Assembly (NCBI RefSeq): GCF_001895925.1
Contig: NZ_MPPI01000003.1
Location: 80,603 to 144,602 of the forward strand
Reading direction: 5' to 3'
DNA from: Phormidesmis priestleyi ULC007
GTDB taxonomy: Bacteria > Cyanobacteriota > Cyanobacteriia > Leptolyngbyales > Leptolyngbyaceae
Length of the DNA stretch: 64,000 bases
The notes beneath the pieces were generated by a model that was not told where the DNA came from, searched no databases, and worked only from the letters and a program-made list of their open reading frames with translations. Shown piece after piece: positions 1 through 7,949 of the stretch. Position 1 is the stretch's first letter; each line of letters begins with the position of its first letter. A program made the position numbers and the translations under genes.

Positions 1-1233
1 AGCCATGCGAAGGCAGCAGGTGTGCCGATCGTCGTGGCAATTAACAAAGTAGACAAAGAAGGGGCACAGCCCGATCGCGTCAAGCAAGAACTCACCGAGT
101 ATGCTCTGGTTCCTGAAGAGTGGGGCGGCGACACGATTATGGTGCCCGTCAGCGCCATCAATGGAGACAACCTGGATACCCTTCTAGAGATGATTCTCTT
201 AGTAGCAGAAGTTGAAGATCTGTCTGCAAACCCCGATCGCTCCGCTAGAGGGACGGTGATTGAAGCCCATCTCGACAAGGCTAAGGGCCCGGTTGCGACG
301 CTGCTGATTCAGAACGGAACGCTGCATGTTGGCGACATCTTAGTCGCGGGATCGTCGCTGGGTAAGGTGCGAGCAATGGTGGACGATCGCGGTAAGCGCG
401 TTCAAGTCGCATCGCCTTCGTTTGCGGTAGAAGTCTTAGGCTTGAGTGATGTTCCTTCTGCTGGAGATGAATTTGAAGTCTTCCAGGATGAGCGCGAAGC
501 TCGTGCCGTTTCTGATGCAAGAGCCGACGATCAGCGTCAATCTCGACTGCTGGCTGCTGTGTCTTCTCGTCGAGTCAGCCTGAATACGCTCTCTGCTAAA
601 GCGCAAGAAGGCGACCTCAAAGAGTTAAATCTGGTTCTAAAAGCAGACGTTCAGGGTTCGCTCGAAGCCATTCTTGGTTCCTTGCGTCAACTGCCTCAAA
701 AGGAGGTGCAGGTACGAGTGCTGTTTGCGGCTCCGGGTGAAATCTCTGAAACAGACGTTGACTTAGCGGCGGCGAGTGACGCTGTGGTCATTGGCTTTAA
801 CACGACGTTGGCTCCAGGGGCGCGACAAGCTGCCGATCGAGCCGGGGTCGATGTGCGCGACTACAACATTATCTACAAACTGTTGGATGATGTGCAGGGC
901 GCGATGGAGGGTCTGTTAGATCCCGAAATGATCGAAGAACCCCTCGGTCAGGTTGAGGTTCGGGCGGTCTTCCCAGTAGGACGCGGTGCGGTTGCGGGTT
1001 GCTATGTGCTATCTGGCAAGATCGTCCGTAACTGTAAGATTCGCATCCGTCGGGGTAACAACCTGGTTCACGAGGGCAACCTTGACTCTCTGAAGCGGAT
1101 GAAAGAAGACGCACGGGAAGTCAATGCTGGCTATGAGTGCGGTATTGGCTTAGATAACTTCAGCGCCTGGCAAATTGGCGATATTATCGAGGCTTACCGC
1201 ATGATCTCGAAGCGTCGGACGCTCGCTAAATAG
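1..1233 (+). CDS. infB: Translation initiation factor IF-2, C-terminal part (5' end outside window)
   Basis: This is the GTPase that brings initiator tRNA to the 30S subunit in the cytoplasm. The reading frame is open from base 1, so the gene starts upstream of the window; 410 residues remain. The G4 guanine-specificity motif NKVD is visible near residue 15, so the window opens inside the G domain. Domain II follows ([21 protein letters not shown]), and the C-terminal IF-2 domains end in the conserved DIIEAYRM segment. Ordinary housekeeping gene, followed by a hairpin terminator. Confidence 0.97.
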   Translation, partial: SHAKAAGVPIVVAINKVDKEGAQPDRVKQELTEYALVPEEWGGDTIMVPVSAINGDNLDTLLEMILLVAEVEDLSANPDRSARGTVIEAHLDKAKGPVATLLIQNGTLHVGDILVAGSSLGKVRAMVDDRGKRVQVASPSFAVEVLGLSDVPSAGDEFEVFQDEREARAVSDARADDQRQSRLLAAVSSRRVSLNTLSAKAQEGDLKELNLVLKADVQGSLEAILGSLRQLPQKEVQVRVLFAAPGEISETDVDLAAASDAVVIGFNTTLAPGARQAADRAGVDVRDYNIIYKLLDDVQGAMEGLLDPEMIEEPLGQVEVRAVFPVGRGAVAGCYVLSGKIVRNCKIRIRRGNNLVHEGNLDSLKRMKEDAREVNAGYECGIGLDNFSAWQIGDIIEAYRMISKRRTLAK

Positions 1234-1238
1234 AAAGC

Positions 1239-1276
1239 AAAAGGCAGAAGGTTAAAACTCCTCCTGCCTTTTCTTT
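1239..1276 (+). terminator. Rho-independent terminator after infB
   Basis: AAAAGGCAG pairs with CTGCCTTTT across a 16-nt loop, followed by a T-rich run. It lies 6 bp after the infB stop. Confidence 0.75.
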
Positions 1277-1301
1277 TGAAAATCTCATCTGCGATCGAGT
1301 C

Positions 1302-1886
1302 ATGCAGAAATTTGAGCATCAGTTGGAAACCATTTACGCGGTCGATCGCAACACATGGCGAGGCTGGCTAGAGAAAAATCATGACACTGCTCTCGGCATT
1401 TACCTTATTTACTACAAAGTGAAAAGCGCTAGGCCTAGCGTTCGGTATAATGAAGCGGTCAAAGAAGCTTTATGCTTTGGCTGGATCGACAGCAAAGTCA
1501 AATCGTTGGATGAGGAACGCTATCAGCAGATATTCACGCCCCGAAAACCTAAGAGCGTGTGGTCAAAATTAAACAAGCAGTCCATCAAAGAACTGATTGA
1601 GCAAGGTTTGATGACTGAGGCGGGGCTGAAAAAAATAGAAGCTGCGAAACAGAATGGCTCCTGGGAGTCATTGGATGCGATCGAAGCTTTGACCATTCCC
1701 GCAGACTTACAGCAGGCACTAGCAGCGAACGAAAGGGCTAACCGACATTTTGAGGCAGTTAGTAACTCATCCAAGAAGATCATTCTCTACTGGGTTGGAA
1801 GTGCCAAACGATTAGAAACTCGGTTGAAGAGAATTGAGAAAACGATCGCTTCAGTCGCGCAAAACGAAAATCCATTAGGACGGTGA
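1302..1886 (+). CDS. YdeI/OmpD-associated family protein
   Basis: Protein of 194 residues resembling the YdeI/OmpD-associated family. The recognisable core includes the segment KEALCFGWIDSKVKSLDEER, then a FTPRKPKSVWSKLN stretch, and a C-terminal basic helix. Family members have been linked to bacteriocin or antimicrobial-peptide tolerance, but the biochemical activity is unknown. No signal peptide or membrane segment is visible, so it is probably cytoplasmic. It is monocistronic after the infB terminator, and its 3' end overlaps the opposing acyl-CoA dehydrogenase remnant by 12 bp. Confidence 0.8.
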   Translation: MQKFEHQLETIYAVDRNTWRGWLEKNHDTALGIYLIYYKVKSARPSVRYNEAVKEALCFGWIDSKVKSLDEERYQQIFTPRKPKSVWSKLNKQSIKELIEQGLMTEAGLKKIEAAKQNGSWESLDAIEALTIPADLQQALAANERANRHFEAVSNSSKKIILYWVGSAKRLETRLKRIEKTIASVAQNENPLGR

Positions 1887-2326
1887 GAAGTCTTCTTTTC
1901 TGGTTAATCGATCGAGGGTTGCCATCATCACTGCGGTGGTTTGTCCCGAAACGGTGAAAACTAGTGCCTCACGATAAACTCGTTGGGCAGGGTGATATTT
2001 AGAATTGGCGGCACCACTGGAAACGGTCACAGCAGCCTGAGCGCATCGGTTGGCAATATTGACCGCCCAACCCCTCAAACGCAATTTTTCCTCAAAAGAT
2101 TCTCTTTGCTGTTGAGCCACGTAAATTTTGCTGCGACAGTCGCTCAATTCTTGAGTCAGCGATTCTAAAGCGGGCGCGATCGTCAAATAAGATTTTGTTT
2201 GAGCGGTTGTTTTGAGAATGTCTAACCCTGCTTGAGCACATCCGATCGCAAAGAAACTATGGTTGAGAACGTTAAGACGATCGCTGTTGTGAATGGCTTG
2301 TGCCGATCGAACAAATGCCACATCAG
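1875..2326 (-). pseudogene. Acyl-CoA dehydrogenase, C-terminal remnant cut by the IS
   Basis: About 150 residues resemble the all-helical C-terminal domain of cyanobacterial acyl-CoA dehydrogenase-like proteins (HSFFAIGCAQAGLDIL, then YHPAQRVYREALVFTVSGQT near the end). The flavin-binding N-terminal and middle domains are missing. The frame runs directly into the IS982 inverted repeat at 2327, so the first codons (MRFYLPSN) are transposon-derived. Nothing like the missing N-terminus is present beyond the IS (3366-3619), so the insertion was accompanied or followed by a deletion. Almost certainly non-functional. Confidence 0.7.
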
Positions 2327-3365
2327 AATCACGTGAGTTGGACGGAAGATAGAAGCGCAAAAGGAAAGCTGAGACTACCTTTGAAAGTCATGTAAACCTT
2401 TTGAGTCTCAGCCTGGACACCATCGTATCGCACTTGGATTTGACTCCCATCTTCGGGGAGGTGGACGACTTCTGTGAGCAGTTTGAGCAAGCTGGGTCAA
2501 GTCAGGCTCAACTCCCTGCCGTACCCGGCACCCGGCACTATCGATCCCGCATGTGCTTGAGGGAAGTGATGACGATCGTCATCGCGTTTCATGGAGCGGG
2601 GCTGAGAACGTTCAAAGACTTTTATAGGTTGACGGTGCTGCCCCACTGGCAGAAAGCCTTTCCCAACTTGGTCAGTTATAACCGCTTTGTTGAATTGATG
2701 CCTTGGGGCTTGATGCTACTGTGCTGCTTCGCCAATACCCGCAAAGGAGAGATGACAGGCATTGCCTTTATCGACTCCACGCCCCTTGAAGTGTGTCATC
2801 CAGCACGCGCTCATGCTCACAACGTCTTTCAAAACCTTGTCGGTTGGGGCAAAAGCTCAACTGGGTGGAAGTTTGGCTTCAAACTGCATCTGATCATCAA
2901 CGATCAAGGAGAACGCTTGGCGTTCAAACTCACTCACGCCCATACCGAACACCGCCAACCTGTGCCTGAGATGACCCAAGACTTAATTGCACAACTCTTG
3001 GGAGATCGCGGCTACATTAGCCAAAAATTGTTTGAAGAACTCTACGCAAGCTTCGCTACCCGCAGGGTTCGCGGTTTCCAACTAGTCACCCAATCCAAAA
3101 AGACTATGAAGCAGCGCTTGGTCAAATTGATGGATAAGATCTTGCTTCGCCAGCGGGCGCTGATGGAATCGGTCAACGCTCCACTGAAGAACGTTGGTCA
3201 GATCGAGCATTCCCGGCATCGCAGTTGCTGAAATTTTCTAGTCAACTTAGCAGCAGGACTGATCGCTTCCACTTATCAGCCCAAGTTGCCATCCTTAGAT
3301 CTCAAACCCAAAGGGTTGCCTCCTCTGCCGCCTGCCATCTTTTAGGCCATCGAACTCACGTGATT
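2327..3365 (+). mobile_element. IS982-family insertion sequence
   Basis: The element is about 1.04 kb. Its ends are near-identical inverted repeats: AATCACGTGAGTTGGACGG at the left (2327-2345) and AATCACGTGAGTTCGATGG read inward from the right (3347-3365), 16 of 19 positions matching. It carries one transposase gene. I see no clear target duplication at the flanks, which fits a deletion on one side, where the acyl-CoA dehydrogenase 5' part is missing. Confidence 0.8.
2401..3345 (+). pseudogene. IS982-type transposase with premature stop
   Basis: DDE transposase recognised by the segments FIDSTPLEVCH (first Asp), WGKSSTGWKFGFKLHLIIND and GDRGYISQKL (second Asp). The likely start is TTG at 2401. 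The frame is interrupted by an in-frame TGA at 3229-3231. Translation after it continues the family in the same frame (NFLVNLAAGLIASTYQPK) to a TAG at 3343-3345, so one nonsense change separates it from an intact protein. There is also an apparent in-frame insertion near residues 216-226 (ASFATRRVRG), whose DNA looks like a short palindromic repeat. Probably inactive unless read through. Confidence 0.8.
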
Positions 3366-3619
3366 TAGATGATTAAATTTTCCGCCATACCACCCAAAAG
3401 CGATTACCTTACCCATTTGTCTTCCCAAGGTTGACTCTGGATAAGAAGCATACACGAACTAATGCTTTTGGGGGTAGTGCTATTCAGGAAAGAATGTAAA
3501 AGAGGGAACGTTCCAGCGGGGAAAGAAGCAGCGCTAAAAAAGCAAGTGTTATGACGATCGCTACCAAACCTTATTTTTCTCCAGCCTTTCCAAAATACCC
3601 CTACCCATCCCTGATCTGT
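3366..3619. other. Intergenic stretch between IS982 and sat
   Basis: Low-information spacer. I find no supported gene, no continuation of the disrupted acyl-CoA dehydrogenase, and no convincing terminator. It holds the expected 3' untranslated region of sat (minus strand). Confidence 0.4.
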
Positions 3620-4810
3620 TTAAATTCCGTCTCCCCAAACGGGTGCTGGAATCTTCATCGCTTTGGCGAGTTCGGCAGCGACTTCGGGGCGAGAAAACTC
3701 TGGCGGCGGTAGCTCACCGCGACGCAACATCTCCCGAACTTTGGTGCCTGAGAGATGAACACGCTCTTCAGGCAAGCTAGGACTGGTTTTGGTGGTTGCC
3801 ATACTCTCAGTGCGCTTGCAGTAGAAGGCGTGTTCAAACTTCATTGGCTTGATGCCTAACGCATCGGGGTCAAACTCATCAAAAATATGTTGAGCATCAT
3901 AAGTGCCGTAATAGTCGCCAACTCCAGCATGATCGCGCCCGACGATGAAGTGAGTGCAGCCGTAGTTTTTGCGGATCAGGGCATGAAAGATAGCTTCACG
4001 CGGCCCGGCATAGCGCATTGCGGCTGGGTTGATGGCGAGAATGACGCGATCTTTGGGGAAGTAGTGTTCGAGCATGATTTCGTAGCAGCGCATGCGAATA
4101 TCAGCCGAAATGTCATCGTCTTTGGTGACTCCGACGAGCGGATGCAGAAATAGCCCATCCACCGTTTCGAGCGCACATTTTTGAATGTATTCGTGAGCGC
4201 GGTGAATCGGGTTGCGAGTCTGGAACGCGACGATCGTCTTCCATCCTTTTTCTCTAAAAAGCGTGCGCGACTCGATCGGGTCAATCTGATAGGTCGGAAA
4301 CTGCGGGTGAACATCTCGCTGAAGCATCCACACCGAACCCGCGAGATTAATCGCTCCCTGTTTGTAAACCACCGACACCCCCGGATGCTTTTCCTCATTG
4401 GTGCGGTAGACGTAAAGCGCCTCGTGAACTTTGTCGTAACGATATTTTTGAGTGAGTTCGAGCACTCCGATAAAGCGACCTCGACCATCATCTAGACGCA
4501 CGAGACTGCCTTCTTTAAGCGGCTTGGCAACTGCTTCGGTGACGGGTAGCGTGATCGGAATCGACCAGGGCAACCCATTGACTAAGTGCATCTCATTGAC
4601 CACCCGATCGTAATCTGCTTTTTCGAGAAAGCCTGTTAGCGGGCTAAAACCACCAATGGCGATCATCGCCAGATCAGAAGCCGCGCGTTCGTCAAGCTGC
4701 ACTCTGGGCAAGTGGTCTGCTTTTGAGAGAAACTCTTCTTGTTGAGCAGGGTTGGCAATGCGATTAATCAGTTGCCCACCGTGAGGAGCAATGCTGTCTG
4801 GATGACTCAT
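3620..4810 (-). CDS. sat: Sulfate adenylyltransferase (ATP sulfurylase)
   Basis: Catalyses ATP + sulfate to adenylyl sulfate (APS) + PPi, the first step of assimilatory sulfate reduction in the cytoplasm. The 396-residue product has the ATP-sulfurylase signatures [12 protein letters not shown] (ATP-binding HxxH-like segment) and [12 protein letters not shown], and ends in RAEL-type helices. I start at the ATG at 4808-4810 ([12 protein letters not shown]), which matches the family N-terminus; an upstream in-frame ATG at 4927 would add 39 unconserved residues. No APS kinase or reductase gene is adjacent. Confidence 0.93.
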   Translation of the reverse strand: MSHPDSIAPHGGQLINRIANPAQQEEFLSKADHLPRVQLDERAASDLAMIAIGGFSPLTGFLEKADYDRVVNEMHLVNGLPWSIPITLPVTEAVAKPLKEGSLVRLDDGRGRFIGVLELTQKYRYDKVHEALYVYRTNEEKHPGVSVVYKQGAINLAGSVWMLQRDVHPQFPTYQIDPIESRTLFREKGWKTIVAFQTRNPIHRAHEYIQKCALETVDGLFLHPLVGVTKDDDISADIRMRCYEIMLEHYFPKDRVILAINPAAMRYAGPREAIFHALIRKNYGCTHFIVGRDHAGVGDYYGTYDAQHIFDEFDPDALGIKPMKFEHAFYCKRTESMATTKTSPSLPEERVHLSGTKVREMLRRGELPPPEFSRPEVAAELAKAMKIPAPVWGDGI

Positions 4811-5057
4811 AAGTTGAAGGGTTTCGGATGTAGAAAAACCTCTCCTTTGTCTACGTGAAAAGGAGCCTTTATTGAGGGTAGCAGGATTAGGATCGAGAAC
4901 GATATAAGTAGACAGACTTAGCGTCACTTCAATGAGTTCTTTCGCTTCGTTCTTTAGGGCTTCAGCCCCCCAGAATTGGGTAGGGTTAGGGCGGAGTATT
5001 TATGCAGGAATTCTAATCTTGAGCCTGCACGTTCTTCTAATCGTCAAAATACCCTTA

Positions 5058-5163
5058 GGATCGTGAATTAAATAACCTGTAAAACTGGTGAGCGTCTTCT
5101 GCCCCCATCTCTCCTCCCCAAGGAGAAGGAATGGGGATGAGGGTCTTCTATTTAATTTCACCT
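5058..5163. repeat. MITE-like inverted-repeat element
   Basis: A short segment bounded by GTGAATTAAATA at the left and TATTTAATTTCAC at the right, which are inverted copies with one extra base. Inside lies a GC-rich imperfect hairpin (CCCCCATCTCTCCTCC / GGAGAAGGAATGGGG). The left end, AGGATCGTGAATTAAATAAC, recurs exactly at about 29919-29938. The rest of the 4811-5315 spacer holds a small hairpin (GGGCTTCAGCCC) near 4950 and no gene. Confidence 0.5.
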
Positions 5164-5318
5164 AGCTACTTAGCTGGAAAACTCTAATTTGAGGAAGGCA
5201 ATCATGTCATTTAGTTTTTAGAATCTGGCGAACTGCGTCACTTAGAACAGCAGAGGGTTAGAGAATCTGTGCTGACCCTTTCGTTTTATAGTGAGTAGCT
5301 AACTCTCTGAAGGCTTTG

Positions 5319-6203
5319 ATGACTAGGGACTGGAAGGGCACAAAGGTGAAGGAAAATCGGTTTGATGGCTGGTCACTAGAGGGACGAGACCCCCGGGTGA
5401 TTCAAGCGCTCCTGCCGTTAGGAGACTGGCTCTATCGCCACTATTTTCGGGTGACGAGCGATGGCTGGCAGCATTTACCCCCATCGGGAAAGATGTTAAT
5501 TGTCGGGTCTCACAATGGCGGCATGATCGCCCCCGACACCTTGATGTTTATGGTGGACTGGTTTCAGCGCTTTGGTGCAGAGCGATTAGTGTATGGGCTG
5601 ATGCACCCCAACGTCTGGATGGTTCCTGGGTATGCCAAGCTGACGGTGCAGTTAGGCGCGATCCGAGCGCATCCTCACATGGCAACGGCTGCCCTGCAAC
5701 GGGATGCAGCAGTCCTCGTCTATCCAGGCGGTGCTGAAGATTTGTGGCGACCGCACCACGATCGTCATCGCATTCACTTTGCAGGACGGAAAGGGTTTAT
5801 TAAACTGGCACTGCGCGAAGGAGTGCCCATTTTTCCTGCGATTTCGCTCGGCGCTCACGAGACGCTGATCATTCTGGCGAATCTCTACCCGCAGTTACAA
5901 CAACTGCATCAATGGGGAATGCCTTGGCTGTTAGGGATTGACCCGATCGTCTTTCCCATCTACCTAGGATTGCCGTGGGGGTTGGCGGTGGGCCCGTTGC
6001 CCAATGTTCCGTTCCCAGTGCAGATCCACACGCGGATTTGTACGCCGATCATATTCGAGCGATCTGGTCGGGCGGCGGCGAACGATCGCGCCTATGTCGA
6101 TGCCTGCTATGAGCGAGTCTCTAGCCAGATGCAGCAGGAACTCGATCGACTCGTGCAGGGTCTAGACGGTCTCGATCCTGGTGGCGGTGCTCACGAAAGT
6201 TGA
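5319..6203 (+). CDS. Lysophospholipid acyltransferase-family protein
   Basis: Protein of 294 residues resembling PlsC/diacylglycerol-acyltransferase-like enzymes, which move acyl groups onto glycerolipids at the membrane. The catalytic-type block is VGSHNGGMIAPD, followed by VYPGGAEDLWRPHHDRHRIHF, GRKGFIKLALREGVPIFPAISLGAHET and a hydrophobic C-terminal half. The ATG at 5319 is preceded by GAAGG at a good distance, so I prefer it to the TTG immediately upstream. No operon partner. The precise acceptor and product cannot be told from sequence. Confidence 0.8.
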   Translation: MTRDWKGTKVKENRFDGWSLEGRDPRVIQALLPLGDWLYRHYFRVTSDGWQHLPPSGKMLIVGSHNGGMIAPDTLMFMVDWFQRFGAERLVYGLMHPNVWMVPGYAKLTVQLGAIRAHPHMATAALQRDAAVLVYPGGAEDLWRPHHDRHRIHFAGRKGFIKLALREGVPIFPAISLGAHETLIILANLYPQLQQLHQWGMPWLLGIDPIVFPIYLGLPWGLAVGPLPNVPFPVQIHTRICTPIIFERSGRAAANDRAYVDACYERVSSQMQQELDRLVQGLDGLDPGGGAHES

Positions 6204-6267
6204 TGCCTTAAATGCTGACAGAGCAGACGCTGCCTCTGGTGGTATCTACATCCTCTCATCCCTACTT

Positions 6268-6512
6268 TAACGTCAGTTCGGGTTAATCATTGCCTGCCTA
6301 GCGATTGAACCTGGTCTCCTGTGCAGCCTGCGATAGTTTGATCGTCCAATGCCGAGCGTCTCGCCCCCTAAATCCCCCATGATGGGGGACTTGGAATGGG
6401 CACAATTTCTTGAACGCGGTCGATCTTTCTGCTTCAAAGTCCCCCAAGTTTGGGGGATTTAGGGGGCGAAGGGAACTGAAACGGAGCAGTAACTTATCCC
6501 GAACTCAGGTTA
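6268..6512. repeat. Palindrome-bearing insertion element with inverted ends
   Basis: Ends read TAACGTCAGTTCGGGTTAA (left) and, on the other strand from the right, TAACCTGAGTTCGGGATAA, so terminal inverted repeats of about 15/19 matches, with TTAA at both borders. The centre contains a large hairpin common in cyanobacteria, CCCCCTAAATCCCCC paired with GGGGGATTTAGGGGG (about 6363-6377 and 6453-6467). No gene lies within 6204-6659. Confidence 0.55.
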
Positions 6513-6659
6513 ATTTAGCTGTACGCCTCTTTAAAAAATGGGACATTGTGGAAGCGCTCTAGGCGAAGGTTTCTGGGCGCGAATCTGCTTGCACTAACAG
6601 GGGGGTGCAGAATTCTGCATCCCCTTAGTTTTGAATCCCTGTAAATGCTATTCCCAATT

Positions 6660-7949
6660 TTAGTCAGAGTTGAGAGACTGCCGCAGAGCTTCTTGAAACT
6701 CTTTATTTTGAGCGGCAATTTCATTGATTACGTCTTCAGGAACATCCGCGTCAGAAACCGTTGGAGAAGTTTCTAGAAAAGATTGTACGATCGCAGAGTC
6801 AGAGAGTTCTCTAGCAGAGAAGCGCTGGAGCGGTTGGCGATTGGGGAAGTAGCGATCGCCATCATAACTTCCGCCCGCATAGCTGAATCCTTGAGAAACC
6901 GTTCTCCCGTCAGGATCTTCGGCTGATTTCACAATCACATCGCCGCGAATAGCATCAATCACTAATTGGCTCCCTGATCGCCGAAACTGAATCAGCGTGA
7001 GTTGATCTGTCGCCGGAGCCACAATCACCTCACCGGGCGCGTAAACATCAAACGTACAGGATTTTGCGCCGATCGCGTTCGCAGTCTCTTTGAGCTTGAG
7101 CAGCAGTGTCGAAGCAATCACCCAGCCATTTCCTCTCGCGTTGAACTTACGATTGTCATCACAGTCTAGCGATGCCATTAAGTCCCGGTCTGAAGCCTTC
7201 CACTCCCAGGTACTCACCACTGAGCAATCGTCGCCTGAACTGGTTTGCAGACAATCTTTCAGCGCTTTTTCACACGGGTCGCCCGATCCTAACAATCCCA
7301 TACTGTCAGTAGAACGAACGCCCCAGCCTGTCCCGTTATCGCCGATCGCGCTGCAATACTGCACCCGCACTAGCCCCAGCAGAAGATCTGGCAATCGTTG
7401 AGCTTTGAGAACCTGCTTTGTGGCAATGATGGGAGCCTGAAGAGGTAAGAATGCTGTCCCTCCGCCTTGCCCTGCCCGAATGCGAACTCCCTGAGGCACA
7501 CAGCCGCGATCGTCTCGGTTTTGGCTGGGTCGCCAGCCTAACAGCCCCTCGCCGCCTTTCAGAGTACAGGGGAAACGATAGCGGCTGTCGAGACTCTGCG
7601 ATCGCACATAGGCGGTAGGCCCGATCAGGTGTTTGGACGTGACAGCAACGCCGCTCGGAGCCGAGATGCCGGTCAGCGTAGCATTAGAGGTTGTCCCTTT
7701 CGGAACAAAGAGATTCTCATGATAGTCTCGCAGTTGAGTGCGCCATGCCGCCGCCGATTCTGAGGTGCGTCCTCTTTCTAATAAGATGCTATTACCACTT
7801 GTACGGGTGACAAAGAAAGCTTTGGGAACTGCGGCATGGCTGGCGATCGCAGTCAACAAAACAGAAACTGGAATAGATATGCTGATCGTAAACGGAATCA
7901 GCGAAGAGACTAAAAGCCAATGCTGACGCGAATGCTTAGGTTGATTCAT
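6660..7949 (-). CDS. Exported protein of unknown function coupled to the caspase/STAND gene
   Basis: I do not recognise the family. The 429-residue product starts MNQPKHSRQHW, then a hydrophobic segment (about residues 12-38) ending in IASHAA, so it is probably exported or anchored by its N-terminus. The middle contains several cysteines (for example CVPQG, CSAIGDNG, GDPCEKALKDCLQ, CSVVS) that could form disulfides outside the cytoplasm. The ATG overlaps the stop of the upstream caspase gene as ATGA, indicating translational coupling and a shared function. An in-frame ATG at 7979 lies inside the caspase gene and is less likely. The C-terminus is acidic and Gln-rich. Confidence 0.75.
   Translation of the reverse strand: MNQPKHSRQHWLLVSSLIPFTISISIPVSVLLTAIASHAAVPKAFFVTRTSGNSILLERGRTSESAAAWRTQLRDYHENLFVPKGTTSNATLTGISAPSGVAVTSKHLIGPTAYVRSQSLDSRYRFPCTLKGGEGLLGWRPSQNRDDRGCVPQGVRIRAGQGGGTAFLPLQAPIIATKQVLKAQRLPDLLLGLVRVQYCSAIGDNGTGWGVRSTDSMGLLGSGDPCEKALKDCLQTSSGDDCSVVSTWEWKASDRDLMASLDCDDNRKFNARGNGWVIASTLLLKLKETANAIGAKSCTFDVYAPGEVIVAPATDQLTLIQFRRSGSQLVIDAIRGDVIVKSAEDPDGRTVSQGFSYAGGSYDGDRYFPNRQPLQRFSARELSDSAIVQSFLETSPTVSDADVPEDVINEIAAQNKEFQEALRQSLNSD

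Noticed and set aside
3976..4491. 171-codon minus-strand frame inside sat
   Set aside because: Alternative frame of sat, which has all conserved motifs in its own frame.
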